Source of the DNA: Frankiaceae bacterium
Lineage (GTDB): Bacteria; Actinomycetota; Actinomycetes; JAVEEJ01
Assembly (NCBI GenBank): GCA_030840515.1
Contig: JAVEEJ010000319.1
Span: 1 to 8,079, forward strand
DNA length: 8,079 bases
Direction: 5' to 3'
The stretch's first letter is position 1, and each line of letters starts with the position of its first letter. Under the pieces are notes generated by a model. The model was given only the letters and a program-made list of their open reading frames with translations. It was not told the DNA's origin and ran no database searches. Shown piece after piece: positions 6,078 to 8,079 of this stretch. The position numbers and the translations under genes were made by a program.

Positions 6078-6385
6078 ACCGCCGTCCGGGCAAGGTCCAG
6101 GTCGTCACCACCGCGCGTCGCAGCGCGGCCGACGACATCTCCGCGCGGCAGCGGCACTACATCTACGCGATGACGATCCGCACCGTCGCGCTGGTGCTGG
6201 CCATCTTCGTGCTGCACGGTCCGGTGCGCTTCATCGCGCTCGTCGCCGGAATGGTGCTGCCGTTCTTCTCCGTGACGACCGCCAACGCCGGGCCGCTGCC
6301 TGACTCAGGTGGTGCGCCGGAGCTGGTGCAGGTCGAGGAGCGTCCAGCACTGCCCCCAGGTGGCCCCAGCATCGACATGGAGTAG
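6074..6385 (+). CDS. DUF3099 family membrane protein, 103 aa
   Basis: This resembles the actinobacterial DUF3099 family, whose function is unknown. The N-terminus is basic and ends in ARRSAADDISARQRHYI. Two membrane helices follow (about 30-48 and 51-69), the second containing the family-like segment GMVLPFFSVTTANAG. A short Pro-rich acidic tail closes the protein. With the basic N-terminus inside, both ends would be cytoplasmic. The start is GTG 6074, overlapping the nudC TGA as GTGA. A longer reading from the ATG at 6029 would only add residues overlapping nudC. Because no good Shine-Dalgarno site is next to the GTG, reinitiation after nudC is likely. The family call rests on recalled sequence pattern and was not searched. 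Confidence 0.82.
   Translation: MNRRPGKVQVVTTARRSAADDISARQRHYIYAMTIRTVALVLAIFVLHGPVRFIALVAGMVLPFFSVTTANAGPLPDSGGAPELVQVEERPALPPGGPSIDME
6379..6382 (+). promoter_or_regulatory. Ribosome binding site of the 54-aa ORF
   Basis: GGAG lies five bases before the ATG at 6388, overlapping the last codons of the DUF3099 gene. It is the main sequence support for calling the small ORF. Confidence 0.5.
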
Positions 6386-6387
6386 CG

Positions 6388-6552
6388 ATGATCAGGAGAC
6401 TGCGGCGCCGACCGGCTGCGGCACAGACGACGCCGTCCGAGACCGTCCTGCAGGACCGGATCTTCCGCGAGGCGATGGCGGTCTGGGCGGGGGACTGGTC
6501 CCCCAGGGGCGCGGGCGGAAGGCCGAAGCCTCGAGGCCGACGCACCGCCTGA
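6388..6552 (+). CDS. Small Arg-rich protein, 54 aa, unknown
   Basis: I do not recognise this protein. The ATG at 6388 follows the DUF3099 stop by two bases and has GGAG at 6379-6382, five bases upstream, the clearest ribosome site between these small genes. The product is strongly basic, starting MIRRLRRRPAAA with about a dozen Arg in all. It has one likely amphipathic helix (about 19-36, ETVLQDRIFREAMAVWAG) and a basic Gly/Pro-rich tail. It could bind nucleic acid or the acidic tail of the DUF3099 protein, but both are guesses. A GC-rich inverted repeat sits inside it at 6489-6504. At this length a chance ORF in GC-rich DNA is possible. The position and ribosome site favour a real gene. Confidence 0.55.
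   Translation: MIRRLRRRPAAAQTTPSETVLQDRIFREAMAVWAGDWSPRGAGGRPKPRGRRTA
6489..6504. repeat. Inverted repeat with 7-bp GC arms inside the 54-aa ORF
   Basis: Bases 6489-6495 (gggggac) pair with 6498-6504 (gtccccc) across two central bases. On RNA this gives a tight hairpin of about six pairs with a four-base loop. There is no T-run after it, so a terminator is unlikely. It may slow translation or attenuate the transcript before uvrD2, or be chance. Confidence 0.45.
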
Positions 6553-6594
6553 TCGCCGTCCACAAGGCCGGTCCGGGCCGTCAGTCCCGGCTGC

Positions 6595-6599
6595 GAGGA
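6595..6599 (+). promoter_or_regulatory. Ribosome binding site of uvrD2
   Basis: GAGGA lies seven bases before the GTG at 6607. It selects this GTG over the GTG at 6605 and the ATG at 6599, both in other frames. The 54-base gap before it (6553-6606) shows only a weak 5-bp stem and no clear promoter. Confidence 0.6.
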
Positions 6600-6606
6600 T
6601 GCGGGT

Positions 6607-8079
6607 GTGGAACCCGCTGACGTGCTCGCCGCGCTCGACCCTGAGCAGCGGGCGGTCGCGGAAGCGGTCAAGGGCCCGGTCTGCGTGCTGGCCGGCGCCG
6701 GGACTGGCAAGACCCGCGCGATCACGCACCGCATCGCCTACGCGGCCCTCACGGGTGCGGTGCCTCCTGGCCGGATGTTGGCGGTCACCTTCACCGCGCG
6801 TGCCGCGGGGGAGCTGCGCACCCGCCTGCGTGACCTCGGCGTCGGCGGGGTGCAGGCCAGGACCTTCCACGCCGCGGCGCTGCGCCAGCTCGACTACTTC
6901 TGGCCACGGGCCATCGGGGGTGGTCGCCCGCGGCTGGTCGAGTCGAAGCTGCGTCCGCTCGGCGAGGCGGCCCACCAGGCACGCATCGCGCTGCAGCGGC
7001 CGGCGCTGCGCGACGTGGCGAGCGAGGTGGAGTGGGCCAAGGCCACTCTCGTCGCGCCCGGTGACTACGTCACCAAAGCCGCGGCGGCGCACCGCGAGCC
7101 GCCCATCCCGCCCGACCAGGTCGCCACGCTCTACGCGGCCTACGAGGACATCAAACGGGAGAGCGGACTGCTCGACTTCGAGGACATGCTGCTGCTGACG
7201 GCGGCGCTGATCGAGGAGCACCGCGACGTCGCGTCAGAGGTGCGCGACCGCTACCGGTGGTTCGTTGTCGACGAGTACCAGGACGTCAACCCCCTGCAGC
7301 ACCGGCTTCTTGACGCCTGGCTCGGCGGTCGCGACGAGCTCTGCGTCGTCGGCGACCCGGAGCAGACCATCTACAGCTTCACCGGCGCCAGCCCGTCCTA
7401 CCTGCTCGAGTTCGGCAAGCGCTTCCGCCACGCGACCGTGGTCAAGCTGGTCCGCGACTACCGCTCCACCCCCGAGGTCGTGGCGCTCGCCAACCGTGTC
7501 GTGGGTGGGACAGGTCTGCAGCTCGTGGCGCAGCGGCCCAGTGGTCCGGAGCCTTCGATCAACGGGTACGACGACGAGCCGGCCGAGGCCGCGGCCGTGG
7601 TGAGGTCGATCGCGGCCCTGGTGAACTCCGGGGTGTCACCGAGTCGGGTGGCGGTGCTCTACCGGGTGAACGCGCAGTCCGAGGCCTACGAGCAGGCGCT
7701 CACGGCAGCCGGCCTGCCCTATGTGCTGGCCGGCGGTGAGCGGTTCTTCAACAGACCGGAGGTGCGCGACGCGCTCCGGCTGCTGCGAGGCGCCGCGCGA
7801 TCCACCGAGTCCGGACCGACCGAGGAGCTGGTGCCACATGTCATCAACGTGCTCTCGACGACCGGGTGGACCCCGCAGCCGCCTGCCGGGACGGGCGCCG
7901 TACGCGAGCGATGGGAGTCCTTGCAGGCGCTGCTCGGCGTAGCGGAAGAGCTCGTCGCGGCCGAACCCGACGCCGGTTTCGAGGACTTCGTCGCTGAGCT
8001 CGAGGAGCGGTCGGCCGCCCAACACGCACCCACGGTCGAGGGCGTCACGCTGGCCACGGTCCACGCGGCGAAGGGCTTG
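6607..8079 (+). CDS. uvrD2: ATP-dependent DNA helicase UvrD2 (superfamily 1A), 3' truncated by window
   Basis: This is the first 491 codons of an SF1A 3'-5' DNA helicase; the gene runs off the right edge. The Q motif is LDPEQR (10-15), the Walker A motif is AGAGTGKT (29-36) and motif Ia is TFTARAAGEL (61-70). Then comes the UvrD2-like TFHAAALRQLDYFWP (86-100). Motif II is VVDEYQDVNPLQ with D222 and E223, motif III is VVGDPEQTIYSFTGA (247-261), motif IV is RDYRST (283-288), and the start of motif V is TVHAAKGL (484-491). The overall pattern, including NAQSEAYEQAL and QHAPTVEGVTLA, matches actinobacterial UvrD2 rather than UvrD1/PcrA. The family is about 700 aa, so roughly the last 200 residues, with any HRDC domain, lie outside. 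Known relatives act in DNA repair and can be essential in mycobacteria. The nudC neighbourhood fits the known actinobacterial nudC-uvrD2 pairing. Confidence 0.93.
   Translation, partial: MEPADVLAALDPEQRAVAEAVKGPVCVLAGAGTGKTRAITHRIAYAALTGAVPPGRMLAVTFTARAAGELRTRLRDLGVGGVQARTFHAAALRQLDYFWPRAIGGGRPRLVESKLRPLGEAAHQARIALQRPALRDVASEVEWAKATLVAPGDYVTKAAAAHREPPIPPDQVATLYAAYEDIKRESGLLDFEDMLLLTAALIEEHRDVASEVRDRYRWFVVDEYQDVNPLQHRLLDAWLGGRDELCVVGDPEQTIYSFTGASPSYLLEFGKRFRHATVVKLVRDYRSTPEVVALANRVVGGTGLQLVAQRPSGPEPSINGYDDEPAEAAAVVRSIAALVNSGVSPSRVAVLYRVNAQSEAYEQALTAAGLPYVLAGGERFFNRPEVRDALRLLRGAARSTESGPTEELVPHVINVLSTTGWTPQPPAGTGAVRERWESLQALLGVAEELVAAEPDAGFEDFVAELEERSAAQHAPTVEGVTLATVHAAKGL

Noticed and set aside
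6573..6590. Short inverted repeat ccggg/cccgg before uvrD2
   Set aside because: Only five pairs with an eight-base loop in GC-rich DNA, and no T-run. It is not distinguishable from chance.

Overview
The window is very GC-rich, gene-dense chromosomal DNA, read here as Actinomycetota. The reasons are the strong G/C bias at third codon positions, frequent GTG starts, a UvrD2-type helicase, a zinc-ribbon NudC and a DUF3099 membrane protein. The last three are a typical actinobacterial set. I cannot assign a genus. I see no transposase, phage gene, CRISPR array, tRNA or rRNA. Every stretch longer than about 60 bases is coding.

Layout, left to right. (1) Positions 1-1410, plus strand: the 3' part of a secreted S8 (subtilisin-like) protease gene, cut by the window's left edge. 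(2) Positions 1421-1460: a near-perfect hairpin between converging genes, probably a two-way terminator. (3) Positions 3494 down to 1472, minus strand: a three-gene operon in the order CapA-family lipoprotein, HAD-family hydrolase, 99-aa two-helix membrane protein. Both junctions are 4-base GTGA overlaps. (4) Positions 3495-3543: a 49-base divergent intergenic region holding a perfect 14-bp palindrome and a candidate -10 box for the CapA operon. (5) Positions 3544-8079, plus strand: a probable operon of a 554-aa secreted or anchored repeat protein, nudC, a DUF3099 protein, a 54-aa basic ORF, and uvrD2, which is cut by the right edge at codon 491.

Functionally, the left half is mostly cell-envelope: an exported protease, a lipid-anchored CapA metallophosphatase-like protein and a small membrane protein. 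The right half joins housekeeping functions, NAD(H) pyrophosphohydrolysis by NudC and DNA unwinding by UvrD2, to an uncharacterised surface protein at the head of the operon. That protein has an Ig-like N-terminal domain, a Pro/Thr linker, a hydrophobic hairpin and four degenerate two-cysteine repeats. It is the most novel-looking item in the window. Four of the gene junctions use the same GTGA stop/start overlap. I found no clear defence system or biosynthetic cluster.
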